Assembly (NCBI GenBank): GCA_034509925.1
Contig: CM067527.1
Location: forward strand, 7,062,501-7,126,500
From: Hirudinaria manillensis
Taxonomy: Eukaryota; Annelida; Clitellata; Hirudinida; Hirudinidae
Length of the DNA stretch: 64,000 nt
Direction of reading: 5' to 3'
A program made the position numbers and the translations under genes. The number at the start of each line of letters is the position of its first letter. Position 1 is the first letter of the stretch. Below, piece by piece: positions 15,201-27,155 of this stretch. The notes below the pieces were generated by a model, which did no database searches, was not told the DNA's origin, and saw only the letters and a list, made by a program, of their open reading frames with translations.

Positions 15201-18200
15201 CCGATAACCAAGATCTCCGTACCCGACGATGACGAACCATTCCGAGAGAAGGACCACTCCAGGCACGTCCTGTACTGCGGCACCAAGGTCATCCAGACCC
15301 GTTTCTATGACGACCGAAAGGTCACGGCAGTCGTCATGCACACAGGTTAGAGTGGGGGAGGGGGATGGGGAGAGGGGGGAGTTTTATTGACATCTGTGAT
15401 GTCATGGAACAAGTGCTCCATCTTAAAATGCCTTTGTATTAGCAAAACGATTGGTTATAACATGAATATATAAATATATGAATATTTATGATGTCTCACT
15501 AGATCTGTTTGAGCTCATGTTTCTCAGTCATTGTCATTATTTAAACCACTTCTTGGGATCAATTGTTTGTCTTTTTTCAGAGATTACACACATCTCTGTT
15601 GGAAAATTCATCCATCCTTCTTTCCCTTCTTTAATTTATCAATTCCACTGTTTAATTATAATGCTTCCTCTTCTAGGGTTCATGACCTCTAAGGGCGAAC
15701 TGGTTCGTTCCATTCTCTTCCCGAAACCCGTCAACTTCAAGTTCACTCAGGACAGCTACAAGTTCTTGGCCTGCCTCTCGGTCGTGGCCGCCGTAGGCAT
15801 GTTCTACACCATCGCACTCATGGTAGGTGCTCTTGATGCTGTTTGTTTTGTGTTGCATTTGTGTCGATTGTTGCTCAAGGACTTAAGTTTAAAGAGAACT
15901 TGATATTTGAAAGTTTGGTGAACATTAATTTGTATTTGCATTTGATGTCATGTGTAATGGTTTATGAATGCATTGCTTATTAACATCGATATCCACTTTT
16001 GTCTGTTTTGTTTATAAGTTTTGTCATCACCATCATCATCATTTGTTCATCTTTCATTCCTTCTTTCATTCTTCCCAGGTGAACAGGAGAGAAACCATGA
16101 AGAGGATCATCGTGAGAACTCTCGATCTCGTTACCATAGTGATCCCTCCTGCCCTTCCAGCAGCCATGACAGTGGGCGTGGTTATGGCACAGAAGAGACT
16201 CTGGAATTGGTTGATCTACTGCATCAACTCCAACAACATCAACCTCTGCGGAGCGGTCGATTGCTTCTGCTTCGACAAAACGGGCACTCTGACCGAGGAC
16301 GGTCTTGACTTCAGGGGGGTTGTGCCCATTGTGAGTGGAGGGTGAGTGGATGATTCTGTTGCTGTGCTTGATGTTGTTCATGATGTTGTTGTATCAATGT
16401 TAATTCACTTCAATCTGCTACTGTTCTGTTCACAAATGCCACTTTTCAATTCAATTTTATATTAATTGTTTCTATCTGTAGTACTGCATTATTCGGTATT
16501 ATTATATTATATAGTAAATATTATTCCTTATTAAATTCTGGATCGCTTGATCAACTGGTGAAGCCCAAACAAAATCAACCTTGTTCGTTTGTTCATCTCA
16601 GGTTTAGGTCAGAGGTCAAGGACGTTCGGCGCCTAGGGTCGAAGGACAAGATCGTGGTAGCCATGGCGACCTGTCACTCTTTGACGACCATCGAGGAGGA
16701 GATTGTGGGGGACCCCGTGGACTTGAAGATGTTCGAAGCCACAGATTGGGTGAGCAGTTTAATTGATTATGATCGGTTTGGTGGGTCGTTAATCATCGTG
16801 TTATAGTTGACTTGTTAATCAATATTTTAATATTAATTAACTTGTTAATCAATATTTTAATCATTGTTTCAGGTTTTCGACGAAGGAGGTTCAAAGTTCG
16901 ACACGTTCATTCCTACGGTTGTGAAGCCCAAGAACGACCGAGCGACGAGGATCCACGACGTTGATGACGTGGTCGGTGATTATGATAATGATTGCTTTCT
17001 GTTGCTCTTTGTTTAAGTATTATATAGAGCTTTTGATTATGCTCCATGACATGCTGAGTTAATGAACTGTGTAGTTAAGACTTCCTTTCATAATAGATTT
17101 TTGTTTTTATTCTTCTTTAATCCATTTGTATTTCTGAATTTTCATTTTGAATACCAATAACATTTATGTCAACTTGATCATCATCATCATCATCGTTGAA
17201 AGTTGCATCTCTATTTCTGATCATGCTAGCATTATGTTCATAATGTTATCGTAATCTTCATTTTTATCATTGTTTATCATCTTATACGACTCATTCGTTT
17301 CCGTCGATTCATCAGGAAGAGGCAGACGACCACGGCATTTTGCGCCAATTCACCTTCTCCTCGAAACTTCAGAGGATGTCCGTAATTGTGAGGAGACTCC
17401 ACGGATCCAGCTACGAACTCTTCTGCAAGGGGGCGCCAGAGATGGTGGCATCGCTGTCCGATCCTGAGACAGGTTTTTAACATTTTTTTAATTAACTAAT
17501 TTTTTATTCCTTTACTATCTTATTATTATTGTTATTATTATAATCATATAATGAATATTATATTATATTAATTAATAATGAGTAATTACACTAATTACCA
17601 ATCCAGTCCCTGACAACTTCCAAGAAGTACTGATGGGTTACACAAAGAAGGGTTATAGGGTGCTAGCCCTTGCACACAGGGAGCTCAAGATGGGTCTGGT
17701 GAAGGTGCAGAGATGTCAAAGGTTGGTGATGATGATGATGATGATGCTAAAGATGATGATGATTGTTGCAGTGATGATCTCATAAAATGATACTAGATGA
17801 TCACATGAGCAGAAGATATAATACAAATATAATAATATAAATGAGTTTATTTTTAACCTCAGGGATCAGGCAGAAAAGAAATTGACGATGTTGGGTCTGA
17901 TAGTTTTTGAAAATCAATTAAAGATTCAAACGAAGCCCGTCATAGATGTCCTTAACATTGCCAACATCAGACCAATCATGGTTACAGGTAATGATGATGA
18001 TGATGAATATTGCAATGATTATAATTATAATGTGCTGATGAGCATGTTGTCCCCAATTGGCCAGTGGTTGTTTTGGTGATTGTTGAGGGTCACAAAATGG
18101 GAAACCACATCAGTGAATGATTCTCAAGTGTTTGTTATTGGTACTTTAATACCAGTTAGGCCTGGTGTGACTCTGTTAGCTGTAGAAATGTGATCTTGTT

Positions 18201-19587
18201 GTTACAATTTTCAAATGTTCAAGAAATTCAATTGGGACGGCAATGAAAATCGATTTGAATTTTCAATTCAGGTGACAACCTATTGACGGCACTCAGCGTG
18301 GCGAAGAACTGCGGCATGATTGGATCCCGCGACAAGGTGGCCTTCCTCACCTGCCTAAATACCGGCCAATCAGACGGCAAAGGGAGGTTCGGACTGCACT
18401 GGGCAAAAGTTGACGACGATGACAACGACGAGGTGGTCTTGGATGATGATAATGATTACGCTGTGCAAACTCTGGACAATGGTAAAGTGTCATTTAAGGT
18501 GAGCACGAAAGTATATTAGTACAATAATCAGAATTCACGCTTAATTATTAAGTATTTTTTCCATCGACCTTATGAATAATTAAATATGCAAATATAACTC
18601 AATGGCAGTGAATATTAAATTAGTTAAATGATATATCCCAGGATGATCTGATTGAGATGCCAAAGCAATCAAAGAAACTTCACCTGGCAGTGACTGGAAA
18701 GTCCTGGTCGCTCATCAGAAGTCACCATCCATCAGTCATACCCAAGGTAATAATCCTCATTATAAGTTTACCATTTCCTCGTTATAATAATACATTCAAT
18801 CATTTATAATACTTAACTGATATTTTAATGTATTATTTTATAATGATTATTAATTATTAATTGCCTAATGGTTAATCGTTATTAAATGTTATACCAGCTT
18901 CTCGAACAAGGGACGGTCTTTGCCAGGTTCTCGCCGGATCAGAAGCAGCAGTTGATCGAGTCCCTCATTGAGATCGGGTCGGTTCATGAACTCCTGACCT
19001 CTGGGTCGACACCGGGAGACTTTTATTTTTTTGTCGATTTCGGAATAACCTTTGCAAAACGCTTGTGGCTGTTAATTTAATTTGTTAATGTTTGGTTTTT
19101 TCCACTCTGATTGGTACTTTCTAATGACAGTAGAAATGGCTAAATAATAATAATAATAATAATAATAATATAATGGTTAAATAATAATAATAAGTTTAAT
19201 ATTGTTACCATTGTTATAAAGATATGATGTCAATAGGAATAGTTTACAATCCATATATAATTGATCGCCAATGTTTTTACTTAATAATTAACTTAGCAAT
19301 TAACTGGTGTTAATTTTTACTCATTGTTAAATTCCAGACATTTTGTGGGCATGTGCGGGGACGGAGCCAACGACTGCGGGGCGTTGAAGGCCGCCCATGC
19401 GGGGATTTCGCTGTCGGAGGCGGAGGCTTCTGTGGCCTCGCCCTTCACGTCAAAACAGGCCAACATTTCATGCGTTCCAAATCTCATCAGGTCGGCCATT
19501 TTTGTTGTTGTTGTTTTTAGTTTTAAAATCAAGTCAATGTTCATAATTGAACATGAGTGCTGTGGTTTTGCCTTTAAATGATGCTAC

Positions 19588-19633
<46 letters not shown>

Positions 19634-21750
19634 GTTGTTATTATTATTATATTCTTGGCTGAATTTAATTTGTGAGGAATTCCAAGTATTAATAATATTA
19701 TAATTAATAATTACTACAACAGAGAAGGCAGAGCAGCCCTGGTGACCTCATTTGGCATTTTCAAGTTCATGGCCAGTTACAGTCTTACGCAGTTTATGTC
19801 CGTCTGTCTGCTCTATTGGGTCAGCAGAAGTTTGTTCTTTCAATGGTGGCAATTGATAGGAGAATTAATTAGGACTGCATCCGTCCATTGTGAATGCATT
19901 GCTAATGCAATTCTTGTGGCTATGATTAAGAGTTATTCCTGTCATCATTACTATTATCATCATAATCATAATCATGTTATCCCTTCCAGGTTGGTGCAAA
20001 TCTGACAGATTTGCAGTTTCTGTACATTGACTTGGTCCTACTTGCTTCACTCAGTTTTACTTGTGAGTTTATAAACAAATTGATTGCTTTCTGTTGTTTC
20101 TAATCATCTCTTATTTTTCAATTTGTTAGTTGTTCCTAAGTTACTATGATTACCCTTATATTAAAAATAATAATTTTTATGTCGATTCGAGGATTTTAAA
20201 TCATGTTTAATTATAACATTTATTAATACCAAATTGTTTGACAATTTCAAAGTTTCGAGAACCCACGCCTTCCCTCATCTTACCCCACGCCCCCCTCGGG
20301 TGAGTCTCCTGGCCGTCTCCCCCATTCTGTCCATCCTACTACAGGTGATGCTCAACCTGTCCTTCCAACTCATAGCCTGGTTCCTTACCACCAGCCAGCC
20401 CTGGTAATGATAACAGTTGATGTTTTTATAATTATTAATTTATTAATTAATTATTGCGTTTTTATTAACATTCTCATTTCAATCTCAACAAACAAACAAT
20501 CGTTCCTCATGATACGTTTCCATCCCAGGTTCGAAGCCTACTCAGCCCCGCCCCCTCACGTGAGGAACTTCGGGTGCCACGAGGTCACCTCGGTATTTTC
20601 CGTCTCTGCCTTCCAGTACATCATCCTTGCCATTGTCTTTTCCAAGGGTGCTCCTTTCAGGAAGACCATCTTTACAAACTGTGAGTTGACTCAGGCCTTC
20701 CCTTTTTGACATTGAATCGATTTTATGTTAATTAATCTTTTATGTTAATTAATCTTTTAAATGCTGCCAGGCTTAATAATTAATTCTTGCAACGCGTTCG
20801 TTTACATGATTATTTACGTGTTTATTGTTTTAGTGGACACGATGCTTCTGATGTAATTAGACGATTTTTACTTTTTAATTACTTTTTATTGATTAACCGA
20901 TTTAACAAGTTGATTGACGTAATCTCTGTGACTTCAATGTTATTCAATGTTCGCCATCTTTCCACCAATCAGATCTCTTCCTGTTGACGATCCTTTTGAC
21001 GACTTCGGTCAACGCCCTCGTCACCTTGAGTCCCGTTCCGGTTCAGTGGTTCTTTGACGTGTTCCAGGTACGTGCCTAATTTAATTGCGATTGATCAATT
21101 ATTAATCAGAACACACCTGTGAAGGGAATATCGAGTCCTCTTTCTATTCAATTCATCTTTTCAGCTGAAACCTGCTCCAGACATGATCTTCAGATTCCTC
21201 CTGGTCTCCATGGCCTTCCTCAACTTCATCCTCTCCTTCTCTTCTGAGGTCAGGTTTCTTATGATTTAAATTTAAGTGGATTTAGTTAGAATAATCCAAC
21301 TAATGGATAATTAGTTAACTGATAATTTGATCTCTTCAGCTGTTCCTGGTCGACTTGTGGCTCGATCGTGAATGCACTTCCAACCGCGCCGAGAAATGCA
21401 AAGTCACCTCCCCGACGTCTCCCAAAATTTCCGATCCGGACTTTCAAGGATACAAAGACGTGGAGCACTTGGACGATGCGAAAAAGATCCAAGACGTCGT
21501 GGTTCCGGTTCCGGCGTCGAACTCGTCGCCTTTCGACTGGTTGCCCCGAGGGAACGTACACGAGAGCCTGGCAGAACTGTTGGAAACGGAGCAGACCGTC
21601 TGGGATGGAATCGAAGCTTCCGATTCCGAAGCTCTCCTCGCCCAGAAGGAGACGAGTTCGAATCTCCGCTCGGAGGACGACAGGAGCCACGTGTCCGCGA
21701 GCATCAGAAGCGAATCGGATGGAATGTTCGTCTTAGAAATGGACTGCTGA
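12275..21750 (+). CDS. ATP13A: P5B-type transport ATPase, ATP13A2/ATP13A3 family
   Basis: Endo-lysosomal P-type ATPase; the P5B group exports polyamines from late endosomes/lysosomes. There are 28 exons: 12275-12451, 12563-12730, 12945-12992, 13204-13283, 13692-13766, 13898-13967, 14125-14259, 14603-14672, 14805-14936, 15190-15345, 15677-15822, 16079-16341, 16602-16749, 16873-16971, 17316-17472, 17607-17721, 17863-17987, 18272-18498, 18642-18746, 18898-18977, 19338-19490, 19723-19819, 19990-20062, 20253-20403, 20529-20680, 20973-21067, 21165-21248 and 21340-21750. All phases agree. The product is 1263 residues from 12275, or 1224 from the ATG at 12392, which is nearer the usual family length. 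Motifs: actuator TGES (split over exons 9/10), membrane PPALPAA (the P5B signature, not the PPELP of P5A), phosphorylation site [14 protein letters not shown] (D485 in the longer numbering), KGAPE, VTGDN and [13 protein letters not shown]. An acidic insert ([15 protein letters not shown]) lies between VTGDN and the hinge. No key residue is missing. Confidence 0.96.
19587..19636 (+). repeat. (TTA)n microsatellite in an ATPase intron
   Basis: About 50 bp of near-perfect ATT units inside the intron between the GDGAND exon and the next exon. Shorter AAT tracts occur at 19144-19169 and 7363-7383. There is no effect on coding. Confidence 0.85.
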
Positions 21751-23372
21751 AGATTCCTCCGTCAAATCCACAGACCACCCGTTGCGTCGTCCGTTGTTAT
21801 TTCAATCGGTCGATTGATTCTCCTTTTTGTTTGATTGGTTGTCAATAATTTCTACGTCGTCGCTTTATACCTCACGTTGCGATATTAAATTGATGCTTTG
21901 AGTCTTTTATCTTAGTCCTTGTCGTTTTTGTCTTTTCAAAGTGGTGCTAAAAATCATGACTCCAAGAGTATCAAATTATGTTTGACCATGAATTAGTCTT
22001 ATGAAATTTGCATTATACATTTCTATTTAAAACCCTTGGCTTGTATGTTAAGAATTTGTTTGCAGCATGCTACCTAGTCTGATTGGCCAGATCACAGATA
22101 TAATGAATGGAGTATTTAAGTGAACGTCACAAACTGCTGACTTATTGATTAATTCTAAGTTGTTATCAACCAATGTTGTGCTTATTATCTTATGATTTAT
22201 CTGTGGCCTCTTGCCTTTTTAAGTGTGATTAATAGAGTTATTTTATCAGAGCCTTTACATATTTCATGTGGTTGCTGATTTTAAATTCTATTCATCTATT
22301 TTTTTTTGTAAACTTTGCATCTCTCGTCCGTAACTGTAACTCTGTGTTTGCGCGTCTCATTCCATGTCAGAATATATTTTCGAGAGGCCTTTGAAATGTG
22401 AGCGGCGCTCGATGTAGGCCAATATGTTCTATTTTCCTTTAATAAACTTTTTATGAATAGTATCTGCCAATGGTAATTAGGAATTACTCGCATTACAAAG
22501 CCAGCCTCAAGTAGAGTCAAATAAAAAAAACTTAGATATGACGTGTTACATGTTGACAACAACATCAACGGTCGCACCATCGATCTAGAGATCTAAATAT
22601 TTGGTTATTTTTGAAGCATCGTACAAAACTGAAGTAATATATCCGGCCACGTGGTGGCTCCCAACGTTTCTGAATCTAAAATTATGAGGTGAATTTTGTT
22701 ATGATAGAAAATTATGAGTAGTGATTGCGGTTGGCGTTAAGATAAGCTTAAGTCCTTTTTCGTAGTTTCACCTAGTTTGCCAGATTTTTTACTTGGATAA
22801 TTAAATATAACTCTCTAATGCGAGAATATTGTTTAAGGACTGATAGAAATAGTGAGGAGGTGATAGTGTCAATACTTCATTTTAAAACGAATTGTGGCTT
22901 AAAATTATTGAAAGATATTCCTTAAAATTAATTTCTTCTACGATGTTTATCAACCTACGACTTCACGTAACATTAACTTGAGAGTAAACCCAATTTTTTT
23001 TTGTATAATGCATTCAAGTTCGAGTAAAACGACAATCCAAAGAGGAACACAAAACTGAGGTTTAAGATATTATGTATACATACCATCTCCAACTAAAACT
23101 TCATTGTTGCTAAGTTTGGAATTTCATTTAAATCTTGAACATACAAAAGGGCATAATAATATCATAATGAATGTAATATCATAATGAGTGTAATATTATA
23201 ATGAGAAGTCATGTTACAAAGTAAAGCGGATGAATGACTCAACATTTAAGCAAGAGATATGCAAAGGGCAAAACAAAGTGAGACAACTTTTAAAGACACT
23301 TTATTTAGTTACTTCTTGAACTCCTGAAGCTGTTGTACCTGTTGAACCTCGAAAATTCAAAATTTTGACGAA
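21751..23372. other. ATPase 3' region and intergenic DNA
   Basis: The ATPase 3' untranslated region carries an ATTAAA signal at 21884-21889, about 135 nt after the stop. The rest is AT-rich. A minus-strand open frame at 22296-22580 matches nothing I recognise. At 23305-23300 an AATAAA on the minus strand lies 67 nt past the stop of the first UBE2Z-like gene. Confidence 0.5.
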
Positions 23373-24475
23373 TCATTTCGTCACCAAATTCTGTTTAATT
23401 AACTCGAGTTTTTCAAGAAATGATTTGAATTCATATTTGAAACTTCCGAAAGGGCCAATACACTTTTTACCATTGAGATGCATGTTTTCTTTGCAGAAAT
23501 TTATATAATGGTCGTAATTTTCGTTAAATATCGCTTTGATCTTCTCAACAAAATATTCATCCCACTTGTCTATATTCTCCATAACATTAATAACAGCAAC
23601 ATTAATGACCTGGTGTTGGATTGCAAAGTTGTAAAACTTGACTGATTCTTCGTCCTTTTCATTATATCCATTTACTTCATGATAAGGCTTATCACTCAGA
23701 AATGACTGAAGAGTGATGGCTAAGGTTGACAATGTAATCACCGGCGTCCACGCTGAACCACCAAATGTCGCCTCTATAATGCTAAGGCATATTGAACCAT
23801 CTCTAGCTATGTGAGGATGAAAAGCTATTCCGGATGTCGTCAGGCAGCGCACCGATGGTGGTTTCATGGGATAGTCATCAGTAAAACCAATCAGGAAAGT
23901 AATCATCCCTCCGTGATATGCGGTATCTGGAGGACCCACGATAAGAAGTTTCAATATTCTAATGTTTTCCTCATCTGATAACGCATGTATTCCTTCAATT
24001 GGATTTTTAATCAACATACTTATGTCCCTTTGAATTCTATTGAGACACCTAGGAGGTATTTCTTTTCCGCCCAGCTGTTTTTCCCAATTACTAATAGACA
24101 TTTTAAATAACTTGTTTGAAAATTTTGCCACAGCTAAAGAAATTGTTCAAGATCGGCCTGTAGCAGCAAATTAAAGATCGTTAATACAACGATTGAAATT
24201 TATAAATAGATTTTATATTTTATAAATTTATTGTGAAATTATATTTTTTATTGTTAATTATTAACGTTAATGCCAGTATTAGGTTTAGTTTGCGACTCAT
24301 ATTTCGCCAAAGGAAGAAAACCTGATGATGGTTTTAATTACGGACAGAACTTTCTCCCATGCTGTGGTGGTTTAGTTACTTATTAAAAAGGTCTTACCTT
24401 TAATTTTTAAAACGTTTAAAAGTCTTGAGTGTTTGGTAGCAGTCAGTGGCGCGGTTCGATTCAATCCAAGCATTT
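23300..24475 (-). repeat. Duplicated segment, copy A
   Basis: A local duplication unit of about 1.2 kb covers copy A, its AATAAA and about 370 bp of upstream DNA. It matches 25965-27155. The upstream stretch at 24270-24370 (ATGCCAGTATTAGGTTTAGT onward) is nearly identical to 26941-27040. Similarity continues, more loosely, to AATCCAAGCATTT at about 24475 and then stops. Copy A lacks about 19 bp just before the start codon that copy B has. Confidence 0.8.
23373..24101 (-). CDS. UBE2Z-like ubiquitin-conjugating enzyme, copy A (intronless)
   Basis: Single-exon E2 of 242 residues. In UBE2Z-class enzymes the active Cys carries ubiquitin (or FAT10 in vertebrates) from E1 to a substrate or E3. The fold signatures are IQRDI...P.EGI in helix 1 and the first strand, GPPDTAYHGGMITFL, DYPMKPPSVRC, then HPHI at the usual HPN site, DGSICLSII with catalytic Cys105, and W-T-P-V. 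The UBE2Z-type C-terminal extension follows (NENYDHYINFCKENMHL). The start MSISNWEKQLGG aligns with copy B. An ATG ten codons upstream (24131) is in frame but falls where copy B has a stop, so it is less likely. The two loop residues after the Cys region (ATFGGSAW) differ from the G-T-W/H-x-GPAW of its relatives. The lack of introns beside intron-rich neighbours suggests origin by retroposition. Confidence 0.88.
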   Translation of the reverse strand: MSISNWEKQLGGKEIPPRCLNRIQRDISMLIKNPIEGIHALSDEENIRILKLLIVGPPDTAYHGGMITFLIGFTDDYPMKPPSVRCLTTSGIAFHPHIARDGSICLSIIEATFGGSAWTPVITLSTLAITLQSFLSDKPYHEVNGYNEKDEESVKFYNFAIQHQVINVAVINVMENIDKWDEYFVEKIKAIFNENYDHYINFCKENMHLNGKKCIGPFGSFKYEFKSFLEKLELIKQNLVTK

Positions 24476-24599
24476 CCACCAACGACGATGTTTGCCTTTG
24501 TATGAAATCAGCAATATGGCAAAGAGCTACGTTCCGAAAATTCAAAAATATTTAATTATAAAATGTTTTGAATGTATGGTACATGCGCTAAACTATTTC

Positions 24600-25357
24600 G
24601 ATAATTTAACTGAAATATTGAAAGTCCAAAGATTTAAAACTTCAAAAAATATCGGAATTATTTCACGTATCCGTCGATATATCACTTCTACTATTGCCAT
24701 CTCTTTGTATTACTCATTTATATTTCCATACTTGAACTACTGCAACATCATCTGGGCATCAAACTACTCATCTTATCTATGTCCTCTGCTTAATCTTCAA
24801 AAGGGATAATTACGCATAGCCCTACGCCTGCCCTACACTGAACCCACTTTTAGAAAATTCAAAATTCTCGAAGTCCATCAAATAAATTACTTCCAGGCTG
24901 GTATTTGTATGTTCAGGCACGACCATAATATGCTCCCACAGTCTTTCCATAAACTCATTTCAGCACCTCCAACCTCACATCCCTACGATCTCAGACAAGC
25001 CCAGAAATACAAACCCCCCTTCTCAAAATCCAACATTTTTCTAAGATCTATTCAATGCTCAGGCCCCAACATATACAATAAAATTCCTAGTACTATAACT
25101 CAGCATTCCAGCTTATATGCCTTTAAACGTAACTTAAAAAATTTCATAATCAATTCACCACTCCACCACTAATCCTTTTTTCAATATCCGACTTATTCTT
25201 GATATATTATTTATGTACTATGTATCACATTTATTAAATAATTTATGTCGCAAACGGTTGGCCACCCAGCGGGATGTAAATCCCTTCTGGCCTACTGATG
25301 TTAAATTAAGTTCAAGTTTTTATTTCATTGAATAAAGAATGTATTTACGTTAAAAAA
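24600..25357 (+). mobile_element. 5'-truncated non-LTR retrotransposon (LINE), 3' end
   Basis: The frame from about 24600 to 25172 reads as the C-terminal part of a LINE reverse transcriptase. It contains FKTSKNIGIISRIRRYI, YYSFIFPYLNYCNIIW, LLNLQKG, a premature TAA at 24807-24809, then LRIALRLPYTEPTFRKFKIL in the same frame, HPYDLRQAQKY, FLRSIQCSGPNIYNKIP and FKRNLKNFI. The 3' untranslated region ends with AATAAA and a short A-run near 25350-25357, as expected for a LINE tail. The 5' end is missing and the stop makes it dead. It sits between the two copies of the UBE2Z duplication. The exact clade (CR1/Jockey/RTE-like) cannot be set by eye. Confidence 0.8.
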
Positions 25358-25639
25358 AACTTCCTATAGAAGTTATTAAACATATGTGCAGTTGTGACAA
25401 TGGTATGCTGCAGTTTTTGTTCATAATTTTGTAACTCTTAATAATTTTAAATAGTCAAACTTTAAAAGCAACTAAAACACTATTCTTATTGTTTTAAAAT
25501 AGCCTAAGAAATAAATCATTATTTTAAGATAACCTCGGTCATCTCTCATCATATGGCTTTGTAAAACGATTCTGACTTCCTTATTGGAAGATTTCAACCG
25601 AAACGATGCCTGTTCCAAATTAAGCTTCACACATATTGA

Positions 25640-25783
25640 AAATACCCGGTTTGCCGTCAGACTGACGAAACTGTCGAGCATTTCCTCATGGAATATCCGA
25701 CTCAAACAGCTCTGAGGAGAGAAATTTTGCTAAAAAGGGGTCTTGTCGAAATCGATCCCGTGCTTGCATTCCAGCAAGTCTGA
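25640..25783 (+). mobile_element. Second retroelement fragment (C-terminal Cys/His region)
   Basis: A 47-codon open stretch reads KYPVCRQTDETVEHFLMEYP and then LRREILLKRGLVEI to a stop. The C..C-x-ETVEHFL-x-(C/Y)P pattern is typical of the zinc-knuckle-like tail after the reverse transcriptase or RNase H of non-LTR elements. The usual last Cys is Tyr here, and an in-frame stop lies just upstream, so it is a decayed remnant. It is in the plus orientation, like the LINE at 24.6 kb, but the two encode different tails and so come from different families. Confidence 0.6.
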
Positions 25784-25964
25784 AATTATTTTTCGATAGA
25801 TCTGATAAACGCAGAAACTTACCATCTTATTTAATTAATACACTATGACTATCCTTCTCTCATATCATTATTCAATCATCACCACTAATATTATTCTAGC
25901 TAATGAAGTTTTGACAATCTTCGTTATGAGCGAGACTATAAACCGCCATCAAACAACTTTCAAA

Positions 25965-27155
25965 GAATGTTTATTTAGAAACAGTTTCCTTAAACTTCTG
26001 AAGCCTCTTCACCTCGAGAATTTATAAGATGAATCATTTCGTCACCAAATTCTGTTTAATTAACTCGAGTTTTTCAAGAAAAGATTTGAATTCATATTTG
26101 AAATCTCCGTAAGGACCTATACATATTTGACCATCAAGATGCATGTTTTCTTTGCAGAAATTTACATAATGGTCGTAATTTTCGTTAAATATCGCTTTGA
26201 TCTTCTCAACAAAATATTCATCACACTTGTCTATATTCTCCATAACATTAATAACAGCAGCCTTAATGATATGGTGTTGAACTGCAAAGTTGTAAAACTT
26301 GACTGATTCCTCGTCCTTTTCATTATATCCATTTACATGATGGTAAGGTTTATCACTCAGAAATGACTGAAGAGTGATGGCTAAGGTTGACAATGTAATC
26401 ACCGGAGTCCACGCTGGACCGATATGTGTCCCTATAATGCTAAGGCATACACGACCACATCCAGAGATGTGCGGATGAAATTGTATTCCGGATGACGTCT
26501 CGCAATACACCATTGGTGGTTTCATGGGATAGTTATCAGTAAAACCAATCAGGAAAGTAATCATCCCTCCGTGATATGCGGTACCTGGAGGACCCACGAT
26601 AAGAAGTTGCAATTTTCTAATGTTTTCCTCGTCTGATAACGCATATATTCCTTCAATTGGATTTTTAATCAACGTACTTATGTCCCTTTGAATTCTCTTG
26701 AGGTTCCTAGCAGGTATTTCTTTGCCGCCCAGACGTTCTTCCCACTCCCTTCTAGACATTTTAAATATAGTGTCTCACGAATAACTTGCTTGGAAATTTT
26801 GCCACAGCTAAGGAAATTCAAGATCGGCCTGAAGCAGCAAATCAAAGATCGTTAATACCACTATTGAAATTTATAAATAGGTTTTTTATTTTATAAATTT
26901 ATTGTGAAATTATATTTTTTATTGTTAATTATTTACGTTAATGCCAGTATTAGGTTTAGTTTGCGACTCATATTTCGCCAAAGGAAGAAAACCTGATGAT
27001 GGTTTTAATTACGGACAGAACTTTCTCCCATGCTGTGGTAGTTTAGTTTCCTCGACAATTTTAAATATGAGTACACTCTGGAACTTAAAAGGTCAATTAA
27101 AGGTCTTAAGTATTTGGCAGCAACCAGCGGCATAGTTTGCTTCAATCCAAACATT
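25965..27155 (-). repeat. Duplicated segment, copy B
   Basis: Counterpart of 23300-24475. It includes the AATAAA at 25975-25970, the copy B gene and upstream DNA to AATCCAAACATTT at about 27155. Both 3' flanks share GAA-x-C-TTCTGAAGC-like sequence and the final coding stretch (CATTTCGTCACCAAATTCTG in plus orientation). Confidence 0.8.
26034..26759 (-). CDS. UBE2Z-like ubiquitin-conjugating enzyme, copy B (intronless)
   Basis: Single-exon E2 of 241 residues, the closest relative of copy A. Features are MSRREWEERLGGKEIP at the start, LKRIQRDISTLIKNPIEGI, GPPGTAYHGGMITFL, DNYPMKPPMVYC, FHPHI, GRVCLSIIGTHIGPAW with catalytic Cys105, LSDKPYHHVNGYNEKD, and the C-terminal YDHYVNFCKENMHLDG followed by FKYEFKSFLEKL. 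The G-T-x-x-GPAW loop is family-like, unlike copy A. An in-frame TGA upstream fixes the start at 26759. The frame is intact, and divergence from A clusters around the active site (positions 84-115), while the flanking helices are almost identical. Partner E1 and E3 are unknown. Confidence 0.9.
   Translation of the reverse strand: MSRREWEERLGGKEIPARNLKRIQRDISTLIKNPIEGIYALSDEENIRKLQLLIVGPPGTAYHGGMITFLIGFTDNYPMKPPMVYCETSSGIQFHPHISGCGRVCLSIIGTHIGPAWTPVITLSTLAITLQSFLSDKPYHHVNGYNEKDEESVKFYNFAVQHHIIKAAVINVMENIDKCDEYFVEKIKAIFNENYDHYVNFCKENMHLDGQICIGPYGDFKYEFKSFLEKLELIKQNLVTK

Noticed and set aside
16021..16381. Alternative frames over the DKTGT exon of the P5B ATPase
   Set aside because: Shadows of the conserved exon, which itself carries PPALPAA and DKTGT in the joined frame.
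22296..22580. 94-codon minus-strand frame after the ATPase
   Set aside because: No recognisable domain in any frame and no supporting splice context. It may be old repeat sequence but cannot be supported.
24102..24131. Upstream in-frame ATG for UBE2Z-like copy A
   Set aside because: The equivalent position in copy B is interrupted by an in-frame TGA, and the conserved family start is MS...WE at 24101, so the extra ten residues look accidental after a 19-bp deletion.
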